A stretch of DNA of 64,000 bases, taken from NCBI RefSeq assembly GCF_004363045.1, contig NZ_SNYJ01000013.1, forward strand, positions 51,705 to 115,704, read 5' to 3'. The translations under genes and the position numbers were made by a program. Under the pieces are notes generated by a model. The model did no database searches, was not told the DNA's origin, and saw only the letters and a program-made list of their open reading frames with translations. This DNA comes from Aureibacillus halotolerans (lineage in GTDB: Bacteria > Bacillota > Bacilli > Bacillales > DSM-28697). Below are positions 34,783 through 43,547 of the stretch, one piece after another; within the stretch, counting starts at the first letter, position 1, and each line of letters opens with the position of its first letter.

Positions 34783-35172
34783 TTACTGGTACCGTTTTGC
34801 TACGATCAATTGAGTCGCAGGAAAAATGAATAGCGCCGCACACATCACGATGAGCAACGGAATATTTTTAACGTCATTTAGCTCCGCTACTCCTTCAGTT
34901 GCTATTAAAACGATTAGCATTACACCCAATAAAACAAAATAGCTGATTTTCGAGCTCACGAGCGTAATATGCTTTTCCCTTTCATCCTTGTCTGCTTCTG
35001 ATTTCCCTTCAGGAGTCCCCCATACGAGGGAATTGAATAGGTACATTAGTGCCACACAGCCTAAGAAAATGGCGCCACCTTGAACCTGCCCCGTTTTCAG
35101 CCCTTCCACCACAGCAAAACCTACACTTAAGATACACACAATTGCCGAACCGTAGACAGCTATCTTTTTCAT
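34783..35172 (-). CDS. DUF2178-like membrane protein
   Basis: 129 aa with four membrane segments in two pairs (about 3-22, 30-48, 75-93, 103-122). A charged loop, EADKDEREKHITLVSSKISY, is typical of the DUF2178 family. The start overlaps the regulator stop in an ATGA. The function of the family is unknown, but it is usually paired with a small Xre regulator, as here. Confidence 0.75.
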   Translation of the reverse strand: MKKIAVYGSAIVCILSVGFAVVEGLKTGQVQGGAIFLGCVALMYLFNSLVWGTPEGKSEADKDEREKHITLVSSKISYFVLLGVMLIVLIATEGVAELNDVKNIPLLIVMCAALFIFPATQLIVAKRYQ

Positions 35173-35378
35173 TGTTGCTCCTCCCCTGGAGTGAACTTAA
35201 ACACGTCTTCCACCCTCACCTCTAGGACAAATGCGAGCTGAAAGGCAAGATGTAAGCTTGGATCGTACTTATTGTTTTCAATGGCATTGATCGTCTGACG
35301 TGAGACGTCACAGCGCTTTGCAAGCTCGTCCTGGGACAAACCCTTTTGTTTTCGCAAAGTACGAATTTGGTTATCCAC
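35169..35378 (-). CDS. Xre-family helix-turn-helix regulator, 69 aa
   Basis: A single HTH domain: LRKQKGLSQDELAKRCDVSRQTINAIENNKYDPSLHLAFQLAFVLEVRVEDVF. It is translationally coupled to the DUF2178-like gene. Repeated boxes in its upstream region are likely its own operators. It has the same length and position as the Xre gene at 22721 but a different sequence, so the two are paralogous modules. Confidence 0.9.
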   Translation of the reverse strand: MDNQIRTLRKQKGLSQDELAKRCDVSRQTINAIENNKYDPSLHLAFQLAFVLEVRVEDVFKFTPGEEQQ

Positions 35379-35394
35379 AGGTTGCCCCCTTCAC

Positions 35395-35463
35395 ATTTTG
35401 TCAAATACCTTTTACATTTAGAATAGCATCAAATGCCTTTTTGTCAAATACCTTTTACATTTT
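35395..35463 (-). promoter_or_regulatory. Promoter region of the Xre/DUF2178 pair with repeated operator boxes
   Basis: TTTTGTCAAATACCTTTTACATTT occurs at about 35397 and again at about 35441, with a degenerate third copy (CAAATGCCTTTTT) between. On the minus strand each box contains TTGACA and has imperfect dyad symmetry TGTAAAAG/ATTTGACA. The distal TTGACA is followed after 16-17 bp by TATTCT, a usable -10. Confidence 0.65.
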
Positions 35464-35464
35464 A

Positions 35465-36343
35465 TCAACCTAGGCTGTGAAAATAGTCTCCTAGCTGCTT
35501 TGAACGCGTGTCGTTTTGTCTGAAAACGGCGTACGTTGTTGTCTTGAAGGAGGGCAGCTCCTTTGTGGGAATGTCTAGCACACGACCTTCAAGGAGCTCA
35601 CGCCGTACGGCTGACGAGGGCAAAAACGAAAACCCTAGACCTTCTTCAACGAAACGCTTTGTTATGTGAATTTGTGAGACCTCCATCATCTGCAAACCCG
35701 TAAAGCGGTGGTGGAGCATTTCAAGCAAAGGCGTCCAATATTCGGGGTGATTTCCTGTGAGCAGCGGCATTGTTTGGACACAATCGGCCAGTGTAACCGG
35801 TGGGCTGGACTCGGCATCGCCACCGTCATGAGGCGCAATGCAGCGCACCGCCTCCGTATAGAGCGGCAAATTTTCTACTTGCTGTTGTAAAGCAGCCATG
35901 CGACTTAATCCAAGGTCTGCCGCACCTTCTGCGACGAGCTGTCCAATAATTTCTGATTCACGAACAAGCACATTAAAGCGAACTCGTTGAGAAACACGCC
36001 GTCGATACTCGCGCAGCCAAGGAGCTAGTCGCGTATCGGCAACGACCGGGCTTACCGCAATCGTGAAGGTTTCCTCATAGCCTTCCTTGTAATTGCGCAG
36101 CTCTTGAACGCCATCATCAAGCAGAGCAAGCATGTCTTTCGCTTTAGGCAAAAAGAGGCGCCCCTCTTCAGTCAAATAAATACCTCGCCCCCGCTTTGAA
36201 AACAATTCACAGCCTAAGGAAGTCTCCAACTGGCGAATATGACCTGTTACGGTAGGCTGGGAAATGAAAAGGACCTCTGCCGCTCGATGAAAATGCTCAT
36301 GCGCTGCGGCAACAACAAATGTATGGAGCCAATTGGTTTGCAT
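35465..36343 (-). CDS. citR: LysR-family regulator, CitR-like
   Basis: 292 aa from the ATG at 36343, eight bases after GAGG. The LysR HTH is at residues 1-60 (FHRAAEVLFISQPTVTGHIRQLE) and is followed by a two-lobed effector domain. It is divergent from the citrate synthase gene, exactly as citR is from citA in B. subtilis, where CitR represses citA. Length agrees with CitR (about 291 aa). The symbol rests mainly on this arrangement. Confidence 0.85.
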   Translation of the reverse strand: MQTNWLHTFVVAAAHEHFHRAAEVLFISQPTVTGHIRQLETSLGCELFSKRGRGIYLTEEGRLFLPKAKDMLALLDDGVQELRNYKEGYEETFTIAVSPVVADTRLAPWLREYRRRVSQRVRFNVLVRESEIIGQLVAEGAADLGLSRMAALQQQVENLPLYTEAVRCIAPHDGGDAESSPPVTLADCVQTMPLLTGNHPEYWTPLLEMLHHRFTGLQMMEVSQIHITKRFVEEGLGFSFLPSSAVRRELLEGRVLDIPTKELPSFKTTTYAVFRQNDTRSKQLGDYFHSLG

Positions 36344-36459
36344 CACGTTCACCTCTGATTACAATATGCTATCGATTTATACATAATACTTTATTATACG
36401 TAATCAATCCCACTTGCTACAATAAAAATAATGTTGAAATTGGAGAGGAATGAATAGTT
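36344..36459. promoter_or_regulatory. citR-citA divergent regulatory region
   Basis: A 116-bp AT-rich gap. For citA, TACAAT near 36417-36422 with a weak TTATAC about 18 bp upstream is a plausible promoter. The sequence ATAATACTTTATTAT in the middle has partial dyad symmetry and could be the LysR-type site. The GGAGAGG of citA is at about 36442. Confidence 0.5.
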
Positions 36460-37554
36460 ATGGCAATTGTGAATGGGTTAGCAGACGTAGTCGCAGCAGA
36501 AACGAATGTGAGCTTAGTGGACGGAAAAAACGGCGTACTTGTCTATCGAGGTCATTTTGCCGCTGACCTTGCCAGACATGAACGTTATGAGGATGTGGCC
36601 TACTTGCTTTGGTACGGACAGCTCCCGTCAGAAGAAGAACGAGTCGCATTTTATGAGGAATGGGCGCAAGCGGCCACACTGCCTTCTCATGTCGAAAACC
36701 TCATTGATCAGCTGCCCGAAAGCTATGGCATGATGGAGACATTGCGTACCGCGGTATCAGCCATGGGGGAAGAAACCTACTCATGGCCAGCATCCAAATC
36801 ACAAGCGCTCCGTTTGACCTCGGCCGCAACGACGATTGTTGCTCGCAGATACAGACGGTTACAAGGGCTTGATCCGATTGCACCTGACCTAAGCCTCTCT
36901 CACGTCGCTCGCTTTTTGCATATGCTTGAAGGCAACGTTCCATCAGAAGCGCACGTTGCTGCCTTGAACGCGTATATGATTTTAACAGCAGAGCACGGAT
37001 TAAACGCATCCACCTTTACAGGACGTGTGATTGCTTCAACGCAATCCGATCTCGCTTCTGCCTTAACTGGAGCCATTGGTGCGATGAAAGGCCCATTGCA
37101 TGGAGGGGCGCCTTCAGGTGTCATCGACTTGCTTGAAGAAATCGGGAGCGAAGAAAATGCGGAAACCGTCTTACGTGGAAAAATTGAAGCTGGTGAAAAA
37201 CTTATGGGGTTTGGACATCGCGTGTACAAAACCGTCGATCCGCGCGGGCAAGCACTAAAGCAAATTACGTTAGAGCTTAAAGGCCGTGACCCTTGGTTCG
37301 ATCTGGCCAACCATGTAGAAAAGATTGCCGTTGACCTGCTCGCTGAATACAAGCCCGGTCGTCAGCTTTACGCAAACGTCGAGTTTTACGCCGCAGCCAT
37401 TCTCAAAGCCTTGCAGTTTCCATCGGCTCTTTTTACACCAACCTTTTCTGCGGCACGGATGGCCGGATGGAGCGCTCATGTGTTTGAGCAAAATGAAAAC
37501 AATAAGATCATTCGACCGGCAGCGGAGTATATTGGCCCGATGCCAAAGGAATGA
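36460..37554 (+). CDS. citA: Citrate synthase, CitA-type
   Basis: 364 aa, the short bacterial type. Substrate-binding and catalytic histidines are in LHGGAPSGV and GFGHRVYK. The position of the usual catalytic Asp reads NVEFYAAAIL, with Glu in place of Asp, a feature I recall for B. subtilis CitA as well. The enzyme condenses acetyl-CoA and oxaloacetate. CitA is a minor isozyme in B. subtilis. The divergent LysR gene supports the assignment over CitZ or the methylcitrate synthase MmgD. Confidence 0.9.
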   Translation: MAIVNGLADVVAAETNVSLVDGKNGVLVYRGHFAADLARHERYEDVAYLLWYGQLPSEEERVAFYEEWAQAATLPSHVENLIDQLPESYGMMETLRTAVSAMGEETYSWPASKSQALRLTSAATTIVARRYRRLQGLDPIAPDLSLSHVARFLHMLEGNVPSEAHVAALNAYMILTAEHGLNASTFTGRVIASTQSDLASALTGAIGAMKGPLHGGAPSGVIDLLEEIGSEENAETVLRGKIEAGEKLMGFGHRVYKTVDPRGQALKQITLELKGRDPWFDLANHVEKIAVDLLAEYKPGRQLYANVEFYAAAILKALQFPSALFTPTFSAARMAGWSAHVFEQNENNKIIRPAAEYIGPMPKE

Positions 37555-37566
37555 ACGTATGAAAGT

Positions 37567-37611
37567 AAAAAAGAGGGGCGCCAGTTTATTGTGCGCTACC
37601 CTCTTTTTGTT
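37567..37611. terminator. Bidirectional terminator after citA
   Basis: AAAAAGAGGG ... CCCTCTTTTTG with an inner GCGC pairing. A-tract before and T-tract after allow use from both sides; a small minus-strand gene ends at 37618. Confidence 0.8.
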
Positions 37612-37617
37612 TGTCTT

Positions 37618-37806
37618 TTATCGTTGTGTCTGTAATTTACTTTTCAGGTTCGGGACATCAAGAATGCCATAAACAACAGAAAAAATGACTACAAAACGAA
37701 TAAAATCAAGCAGTAGCGTCTCGAGATTTAAAATTCCTGCCGTAGCTAAGGCCCATTGACTAGCAAGCGCAACCATGATGGACACAAAAATCTTCCAAAA
37801 ATTCAC
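37618..37806 (-). CDS. Small membrane protein, 62 aa
   Basis: Taken from a GTG at 37806 that follows AAGGA by nine bases. An upstream ORF extension (to 37878) is hydrophilic and lacks a ribosome binding site. Two membrane segments (about residues 4-27 and 32-50) are followed by a short basic tail. No family recognised. It is convergent with citA and shares its terminator. Confidence 0.5.
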   Translation of the reverse strand: MNFWKIFVSIMVALASQWALATAGILNLETLLLDFIRFVVIFSVVYGILDVPNLKSKLQTQR

Positions 37807-38098
37807 GCTTTCCCATCCTTCCTTCGTTTTAAAAACCGCTGATCCGACGTTGTATTCATGTTGATCCCATTGTATCATTTTTATGAATTATGCGTGAAAT
37901 ACCTATCATATAACACGAAAAAATCACTCAGTACAAAGCATATTTTTAAAATGGGAGCTCTCCGAATTATTAACTATTCAAGTCAATACCGTTCTGGGAA
38001 TAAATCCAAATATTGACGAAAATATGATAAAATATCATTAATTTGAGTCGATACCTAGCCTGTCATGCGATCAAAACGACGAAAGAGGCGAACACACA
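37807..38098. other. Intergenic region before an acetyltransferase gene
   Basis: AT-rich, with no supported gene or repeat. It should contain the promoters of the 62-aa protein (minus) and the acetyltransferase (plus), but neither matches consensus well. Confidence 0.4.
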
Positions 38099-38683
38099 GT
38101 GAACATCCAGCCCCCCATATTAAAAGGAAAAAGAGTCGCAATTGAACCAATGAAGATCGAACATGTTGAAGGTCTTTTCGAAGCAGGGAATGATGAGCGT
38201 ATATGGGCCTATATGCCAATGAAAATAGCAACCGTTGATGCTATGAAAACGTTGGTTGATAAGGCACTTACCGCGAAAGAAGAAGGCACGGAATTTCCTT
38301 TTACAATCGTTGACCTTGAGACCAACACCATTGTTGGCAGTACACGCTTTCTAGCTATTTCTGAGGCAAATCGCGGACTCGAAATCGGTTGGACGTGGCA
38401 TCACCCGGGCGTATGGCGTTCACGTGTTAATACCGAATGCAAATACTTGCTGCTACGCTATTGCTTTGAAACGTTATCGACCATTCGTGTCGAGTTCAAA
38501 ACGGATGCTCGTAATGGCCAATCTCAAAAGGCACTAGAGCGATTAGGCGCACTAAAAGAGGGAACAAGACGGAACCATCGTATCCTTCCTGACGGCTACA
38601 TCCGCGATTCTGTGTACTTTAGCATTATTGAGTCGGAGTGGCCAAAGGTAAAGCAGCACTTGGCGCAACTTTTGGAGAGGTAA
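38099..38683 (+). CDS. GNAT acetyltransferase, RimJ-like
   Basis: 194 aa from a GTG start with GAGG ten bases upstream. The pattern is LKGKRVAIEPMKIEHVEGLF, EIGWTWHHPGVWRSRVNTECK (acetyl-CoA region, though without a strict GxGxA) and ARNGQSQKALERLGALKEG. This matches GNAT proteins of the Acetyltransf_3 type that modify small molecules or protein N-termini. Substrate unknown. It is a monocistronic unit ending in its own terminator. Confidence 0.83.
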   Translation: MNIQPPILKGKRVAIEPMKIEHVEGLFEAGNDERIWAYMPMKIATVDAMKTLVDKALTAKEEGTEFPFTIVDLETNTIVGSTRFLAISEANRGLEIGWTWHHPGVWRSRVNTECKYLLLRYCFETLSTIRVEFKTDARNGQSQKALERLGALKEGTRRNHRILPDGYIRDSVYFSIIESEWPKVKQHLAQLLER

Positions 38684-38695
38684 GGTTCATCTGAC

Positions 38696-38728
38696 GAGAA
38701 AGGGGACGCTCATACACGTCCCTTCTTT
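38696..38728 (+). terminator. Rho-independent terminator
   Basis: Stem AAGGGGACG/CGTCCCTT with a short loop, then CTTTTC, directly after the acetyltransferase stop codon. Confidence 0.82.
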
Positions 38729-38914
38729 TCATTTATAAAGAGAACCTCTCATATCTTGGGATCATTTTCCACAATGTATAGTTTGAACATTAAAAATGAT
38801 CGTAAATATGATATCATTAAGTAAAGTAAATGAATGCGATAGAGAACACAGACCCCTTTTCCTATCGCGATAAACAGAGCCTTTCTAGAGACTGCTGTAA
38901 GGGAGATCCTCAAA

Positions 38915-40105
38915 ATGAAAACGCTTCAAACTGGTGATCAAAATCTTGTTAAAAAAATCAATAAATCCATTGTGTTGGATGAAGTTGAGAAAAAAGGTCC
39001 GATTTCACGTGCACAGATCTCTAAGAACACGAATTTAAATAAGGCTACTGTATCCACCATGGTGGCAGAGCTTATTCAATCATCGCTTGTTCATGAAATT
39101 GGTCCCGGCCAATCCAGCGGTGGACGTAAGCCTGTGATGCTGTACTTTAATCATCGTGCAGGCTTTTCGATTGGTATTGATTTAGGAGTCTATCATTTTT
39201 TAGCCGTTCTTACCGATTTAAAGGGGGCGATTCTTTTTGAAATAAAAGAAGAGCTCAATAACCAAAACTTTGATGCGGTTTGTGATCAATTAATCGCTGT
39301 GATAGAGCGACTTATCTCTAAAGCACCAGAAAGTCCTTATGGTGTCATCGGCATTGGCATTGGAGTTCCTGGTTTGATTAGTCGTGATGGCGTCATTCGT
39401 TTCGCACCTAATTTAAATTGGACAGACGAACACATGAGACCAAGACTCGAGCAGCATTTCCACCTCCCTGTCATTATTGAAAACGAAGCCAATGCTGGCT
39501 GTCATGGTGAACATCTCTACGGGGTTGGTCAGTTTTCAGACAACATGGTGTATGCCAGCGTTGGAGCGGGCATCGGTACTGGCCTTATTCTTCAAGGAAA
39601 GTTGTATACTGGGGTGATGGGGAGCGCTGGAGAAATGGGGCACATGACCATTGAAACCAATGGAAAGAAGTGCCGTTGCGGAAATCGGGGATGTTGGGAG
39701 CTTTATGCCTCTGAAACGGCCCTGCTTTCACATGCGAAACGTTCGAATTTATATGCCACTGCTCCTCCTACTCTCAGTGACATTATCGACCAGTTACATA
39801 ACGCCGACCCCGAGATATTGCAAACCATTCAGCAAATCGGCATTTATTTGGGCATCGGGCTTTCATCCATTATTCATACATTTAATCCTGAGCTCATTGT
39901 CATCGGAAATCGCATGGCCCAATTGGAAAAGTGGTTAGCCAATCCAGTCGCCCAAACGTTAGTTGATCGCGTCTCTCCTAAACAACTTGAAGGGACAAAA
40001 ATTTCATACTCAACATTGAATCATCACGCGTGTGCCCTCGGGTCCGCTTCTTTTGCCACAGCTGCCTTTCTCTCCGAACACCGTGTCGCAGTGGCTACTG
40101 TATAG
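38915..40105 (+). CDS. ROK-family repressor, XylR-like
   Basis: 396 aa. An N-terminal winged helix (about 15-75; ISRAQISKNTNLNKATVSTMVAEL) is joined to a ROK sugar-kinase-like domain. That domain has IGIDLG, the glucose/xylose-binding EMGHM and the zinc motif CRCGNRGCWE. This is the XylR/NagC architecture; size and sequence favour xylose repressor. The neighbouring GH43 xylosidase and GH127 genes fit a pentose regulon. No clear XylR operator was found in the window. Confidence 0.85.
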   Translation: MKTLQTGDQNLVKKINKSIVLDEVEKKGPISRAQISKNTNLNKATVSTMVAELIQSSLVHEIGPGQSSGGRKPVMLYFNHRAGFSIGIDLGVYHFLAVLTDLKGAILFEIKEELNNQNFDAVCDQLIAVIERLISKAPESPYGVIGIGIGVPGLISRDGVIRFAPNLNWTDEHMRPRLEQHFHLPVIIENEANAGCHGEHLYGVGQFSDNMVYASVGAGIGTGLILQGKLYTGVMGSAGEMGHMTIETNGKKCRCGNRGCWELYASETALLSHAKRSNLYATAPPTLSDIIDQLHNADPEILQTIQQIGIYLGIGLSSIIHTFNPELIVIGNRMAQLEKWLANPVAQTLVDRVSPKQLEGTKISYSTLNHHACALGSASFATAAFLSEHRVAVATV

Positions 40106-40282
40106 TGTTCTTAAAAGCTCTTGGCCGCAAATTGATACTACCAATTGACAACCAAAAGCTCTTTTCATTTTTCAATGAAACCTACGTCACTGCTGGTGAA
40201 TCTCATATTTTTCCAGACCACTCGTCCACGCTTTTACTTTTAGTTAACTCGACTTTCGCACCTTACATTTGGCTGATACGCT
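40106..40282. other. Intergenic region after the ROK regulator
   Basis: No gene is supported. The direct repeat AAAAGCTCTT occurs twice in the first 60 bp. The remainder leads into the MITE copy at 40283. Confidence 0.4.
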
Positions 40283-40447
40283 TAGGGCGTGTCTTAAAAC
40301 TCGCTAAGAGGCATCTGTCACCGCCTTTTCGTCCCTTGCTGCGTTCCTTTTCCTTGACGTACGTCCGGTACGCCTGCGAAAAAGCGCCTTGCTTGGAACG
40401 AAAATTCGGCAACTTCTGCTCCCTTCTGAGTTCTCAGACACGCCCTA
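40283..40447. mobile_element. MITE-like element, 161 bp, copy 1
   Basis: Bounded by perfect 10-bp terminal inverted repeats GGGCGTGTCT (40285-40294) and AGACACGCCC (40436-40445), with TA on each side as a possible target duplication. It has no coding capacity. A second copy of identical length and about 90% identity is at 47685-47849. TA duplication suggests mobilisation by an IS630/Tc1- or IS5-type transposase encoded elsewhere. Confidence 0.85.
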
Positions 40448-40513
40448 GATATAATTGGGTAAACCTGAAGTTCATTGTTGGGGTTGCTTTTTATACAAGC
40501 TGCCATACGCTCA

Positions 40514-40576
40514 CTTTCACCCTAAAGGGTACAAGTGCATCATCGATTCGAAAGGACCTCATCGTGTTTTCTTTGC
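40514..40576. repeat. Partial copy of a Bacillaceae-type dispersed repeat
   Basis: 63 bp containing CTTTCACCCTAAAGGGTACA matches the reverse complement of 62814-62876 at 58 of 63 positions by eye. It is preceded by GCCATACGCTCACTTTC, which also begins the repeat at 61625. It appears to be a remnant of the family that frames the Abi_C gene. Confidence 0.75.
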
Positions 40577-40647
40577 TACTGGTGATTTAGATTGTAGACA
40601 TTCGCTTAGGTCGTAAAGGTGATTTTCGCACTACGAAAGTTGCCTTG

Positions 40648-42594
40648 TTACGCTTTCTCACGCACCCAAACGAGCATCTCGCCTGGCTCACGATTGCACC
40701 ATGCGTAATAGGGAACCGCTTTTAGCTGAACGAGCGTTTCTTCTGCTTTCGTTTTTTGATAAAGTCCTTCATCATTTGGCACTGCACGGTGCCCTTCCAC
40801 GGTCAATGCCACAACTCCATCAAGTATGTCAGGTTCAAATGCAGCTTCTGCCACTGAAGAAGGCGAGATTGATAATGCTGGTAGATTTTTGCCGTTGTCC
40901 GCTTCTTCAAAAGCATATACAACTGGCCCGCGTTGAAAGGCAACCTTGCCTGCATTCTCCCGCAGACTTGGGTGGGCATACACACGCTGTGGAGTGAGAG
41001 GCAGCTTTAGCTCGACAACATCCCCCTTGCGCCACACACGATCGATGAGTGCATAGCCATTATGCAAAATAGAGGCAATGTCCAGGCGTTGTGCATTGAC
41101 ATACAGCTCTGCCCCCTCTGCCCAACCCGGAATTCGGACAGCAAACGTCCAAGACAGCTCTTGTTCCGGATGCACTTCAGTCGCGATATGTCCCTCCCAT
41201 GGATAATTTGTTTTTTGCTTGAGAATGACGTCTGTTTCCTTTACACGGACGGTCGCTTCTGCGCTCATAAATAATTGATTGTACACATAATCCTCTTCAA
41301 CCTCGTACATATAGCGCCCAATCGAGGCAATTAAGCGAGCTAGGTTCGGCGGGCAACACGCACAGCTATACCACTTCTGCCGGACGGGTTTGGCGTGTGA
41401 ACGGTTTTCTCTGCGGTTGGACTGCTCAGGCCATACCTCCAATGGGTTCACATAGAAAAATCGTTTCCCATTCAAATCCATCCCTGAAATGGTGCCATTG
41501 TACAATGCTCTTTCCATCACATCGCCATACGCTCCTTGCTTCTCCAGCTTCATCATTCGCTGCGCCCAAAACACGAGGCCTATCGAGGCACATGTCTCTG
41601 TGTAGCATTCATCATTCGGTAAATCATAGGCAATGGTCGAAAAGGCTTCCCCATGGGTCTGAGACCCGATGCCTGCCGTCAAGTACATTTGCTTGTTCGT
41701 CACGTTTTTCCAGAGCGTTTTCGTGGCCTCCGCAAGACCTTCATCACTTTTTAGTTTCGCAAGGTCTGCCATTGCGGAATACATGTAAACGGCGCGAACC
41801 GCATGACCGACAGCTTCGTCCTGTTCTCGAACTGGCTTATGGGCCTGAGAATACCCATAGCGGCCGACGTCCTTCCACATATGTGTCCCAGAATTCTCCT
41901 CACGCTCTTCTTTTTCTATATCAAAGTAATGCGGCTGTTGGCCACGTTGATTAATAAAGTAATAGCTTAAATTGAGGTGCTTTTCATCACCGGTGACTTC
42001 ATACAAGCGAAGCAATGCCAATTCAATCTCCTGATGGCCATCGTAGCCTTTTCGTTTGTCTTCTTCTAAACCAAACACAGAATCAATGTAATCAACAAAT
42101 CGACACATCGCCTTTAATAGAACATCTTTGCCTGTCGCTTGATAGTAGGCAACCGCAGCCTCAATAAAATGGCCTGCCGTATACAATTCATGCTGATCAC
42201 GCAGATTCGTCCACCTTTTGCCCGGTTCCTTCACCGTAAAGTAGGTGTTTAAGTACCCATCGCTTCCTTGGGCCCTCACGACTAGGTCAATTACCTCATC
42301 GGCCTGTGCTTCAAGTGTTTCATCGGCCTGATCCTCCAGCACATAGGCGACCGCTTCGATCCACTTTGCCAGGTCCGTGTCCTGAAATACAAACCCATGG
42401 TATTCTCCTTCTTTTTCCCCTGCCGCAATTTTTAGGTTTTCAATCGCATGACTTGGGGCAGCGTCTGGCAAGCGATCATTCAAGGCTTCCCACTGATAAG
42501 GGATTACATTGGTCTTGACAACATCTATTTTCTCACGCCAAAATGAGTCTGTAACGCGAACTTTCGGGTGGTAAAGGGCAAGCTTTTTATTCAT
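40648..42594 (-). CDS. Beta-L-arabinofuranosidase, GH127
   Basis: 648 aa with no signal peptide. Family landmarks are DQHELYTAGH (residues 133-142), the catalytic/zinc region ECYTETC (Glu333, Cys335) and CACCPPN (Cys411, Cys413, Cys414). These align with Glu338, Cys340, Cys417 and Cys418 of the Bifidobacterium enzyme. It removes beta-linked L-arabinofuranose from hydroxyproline-rich or other plant glycans, inside the cell. It is divergent from an AraC regulator, the likely activator. GAGGAGAGG precedes the start. Confidence 0.9.
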   Translation of the reverse strand: MNKKLALYHPKVRVTDSFWREKIDVVKTNVIPYQWEALNDRLPDAAPSHAIENLKIAAGEKEGEYHGFVFQDTDLAKWIEAVAYVLEDQADETLEAQADEVIDLVVRAQGSDGYLNTYFTVKEPGKRWTNLRDQHELYTAGHFIEAAVAYYQATGKDVLLKAMCRFVDYIDSVFGLEEDKRKGYDGHQEIELALLRLYEVTGDEKHLNLSYYFINQRGQQPHYFDIEKEEREENSGTHMWKDVGRYGYSQAHKPVREQDEAVGHAVRAVYMYSAMADLAKLKSDEGLAEATKTLWKNVTNKQMYLTAGIGSQTHGEAFSTIAYDLPNDECYTETCASIGLVFWAQRMMKLEKQGAYGDVMERALYNGTISGMDLNGKRFFYVNPLEVWPEQSNRRENRSHAKPVRQKWYSCACCPPNLARLIASIGRYMYEVEEDYVYNQLFMSAEATVRVKETDVILKQKTNYPWEGHIATEVHPEQELSWTFAVRIPGWAEGAELYVNAQRLDIASILHNGYALIDRVWRKGDVVELKLPLTPQRVYAHPSLRENAGKVAFQRGPVVYAFEEADNGKNLPALSISPSSVAEAAFEPDILDGVVALTVEGHRAVPNDEGLYQKTKAEETLVQLKAVPYYAWCNREPGEMLVWVREKA

Positions 42595-42716
42595 AAGAAA
42601 CCTCTCCTCTATTCCGATTGTTTTCCATTCACGAACACTCTACCATGCGTACTACGGCTTGTCGGTATGCGATCCTAGACAGCAGGTGGAAAATTCTGAC
42701 GTAAAGGAGCAATGAA

Positions 42717-43538
42717 ATGTCAACGACGATAGCATTTTCACTAACGTCCCCCATCACGTTTCTATCCTGTGGTGAATTTGTTTCCGATCGCCCTTTTCTT
42801 CATGACACAAGGGTAATGGATAGCTACGAGCTCATCGTTGGTATATCAGGGTGTCTACATATACGAGAAAATACAAACGCTTACAAAGTAAACCCCGGTG
42901 ATTGTTTGTTGCTTTCACCGGGGAAAGAGCATGGAGGCACCTTCACAAGTCCTCCAGGATTGTCCTTTTTTTGGCTTCACATAAGACCCGAGCCCGAAAA
43001 CGGAGAAAAGACGTTATCCGTCCCAACGTTTTGCACTCTTCCTCATATGGACCGTGTTCATATCTTGCTTCGACAGCTTCTTGATATTACAAGTCGACAA
43101 CACTACCATCCTCAAGGCGGTGATTATTTAGCGACGGCATTGTTTATTGAATTAAGCGTACAGATGAACCCACAGCGATATAAAAACCTTGCCTCACATG
43201 ACCGTGAGCTATCTGTCATGCTAGAGTGGATCCGCAACCACGTGACAGAACCACTTTCTACGCAAATTGTGGCGAAACGATTTAATTACAACAAGGACTA
43301 CTTGTCCCGTTGGTTTAAAAAAAGGACAGGCGTTACATTGACAGCCTATATTCATAAAATCAAACTTGAAAAAGCCAAGATGCTTCTAGCGGAAACGAAT
43401 TGCTCCGTACAAGAAATCGCATGGAATATTGGCATTCATGATGAGAAATACTTTATGAAACTGTTTAAAACCCATGAAAAGATGACGCCTACCGCTTATA
43501 GACAAGCGTATACGAACACCTTTCTAAATAGTAAATAA
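42717..43538 (+). CDS. AraC-family transcriptional regulator
   Basis: 273 aa. A cupin-like sensor domain (about residues 15-150; VNPGDCLLLSPGKEHGGTF) is followed by two C-terminal AraC helix-turn-helix motifs (TQIVAKRFNYNKDYLSRWFKKRTG and VQEIAWNIGIHDEKYFMKLFKTHEKMTPTAYR). It diverges from the GH127 gene 122 bp away and is its probable activator. It ends nine bases from the convergent SDR gene. Confidence 0.88.
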   Translation: MSTTIAFSLTSPITFLSCGEFVSDRPFLHDTRVMDSYELIVGISGCLHIRENTNAYKVNPGDCLLLSPGKEHGGTFTSPPGLSFFWLHIRPEPENGEKTLSVPTFCTLPHMDRVHILLRQLLDITSRQHYHPQGGDYLATALFIELSVQMNPQRYKNLASHDRELSVMLEWIRNHVTEPLSTQIVAKRFNYNKDYLSRWFKKRTGVTLTAYIHKIKLEKAKMLLAETNCSVQEIAWNIGIHDEKYFMKLFKTHEKMTPTAYRQAYTNTFLNSK

Positions 43539-43547
43539 GTGCACCGT

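Noticed and set aside
40283..40447. Possible transposase remnant in the 161-bp element
   Set aside because: The element has no coding frame in either copy; only the terminal repeats and TA flanks support mobility, so it is called a MITE and not an insertion sequence.
40030..40590. Plus-strand 186-codon ORF after the ROK regulator
   Set aside because: It starts inside the regulator gene in another frame and crosses the MITE and a repeat remnant, so it is a chance reading frame.
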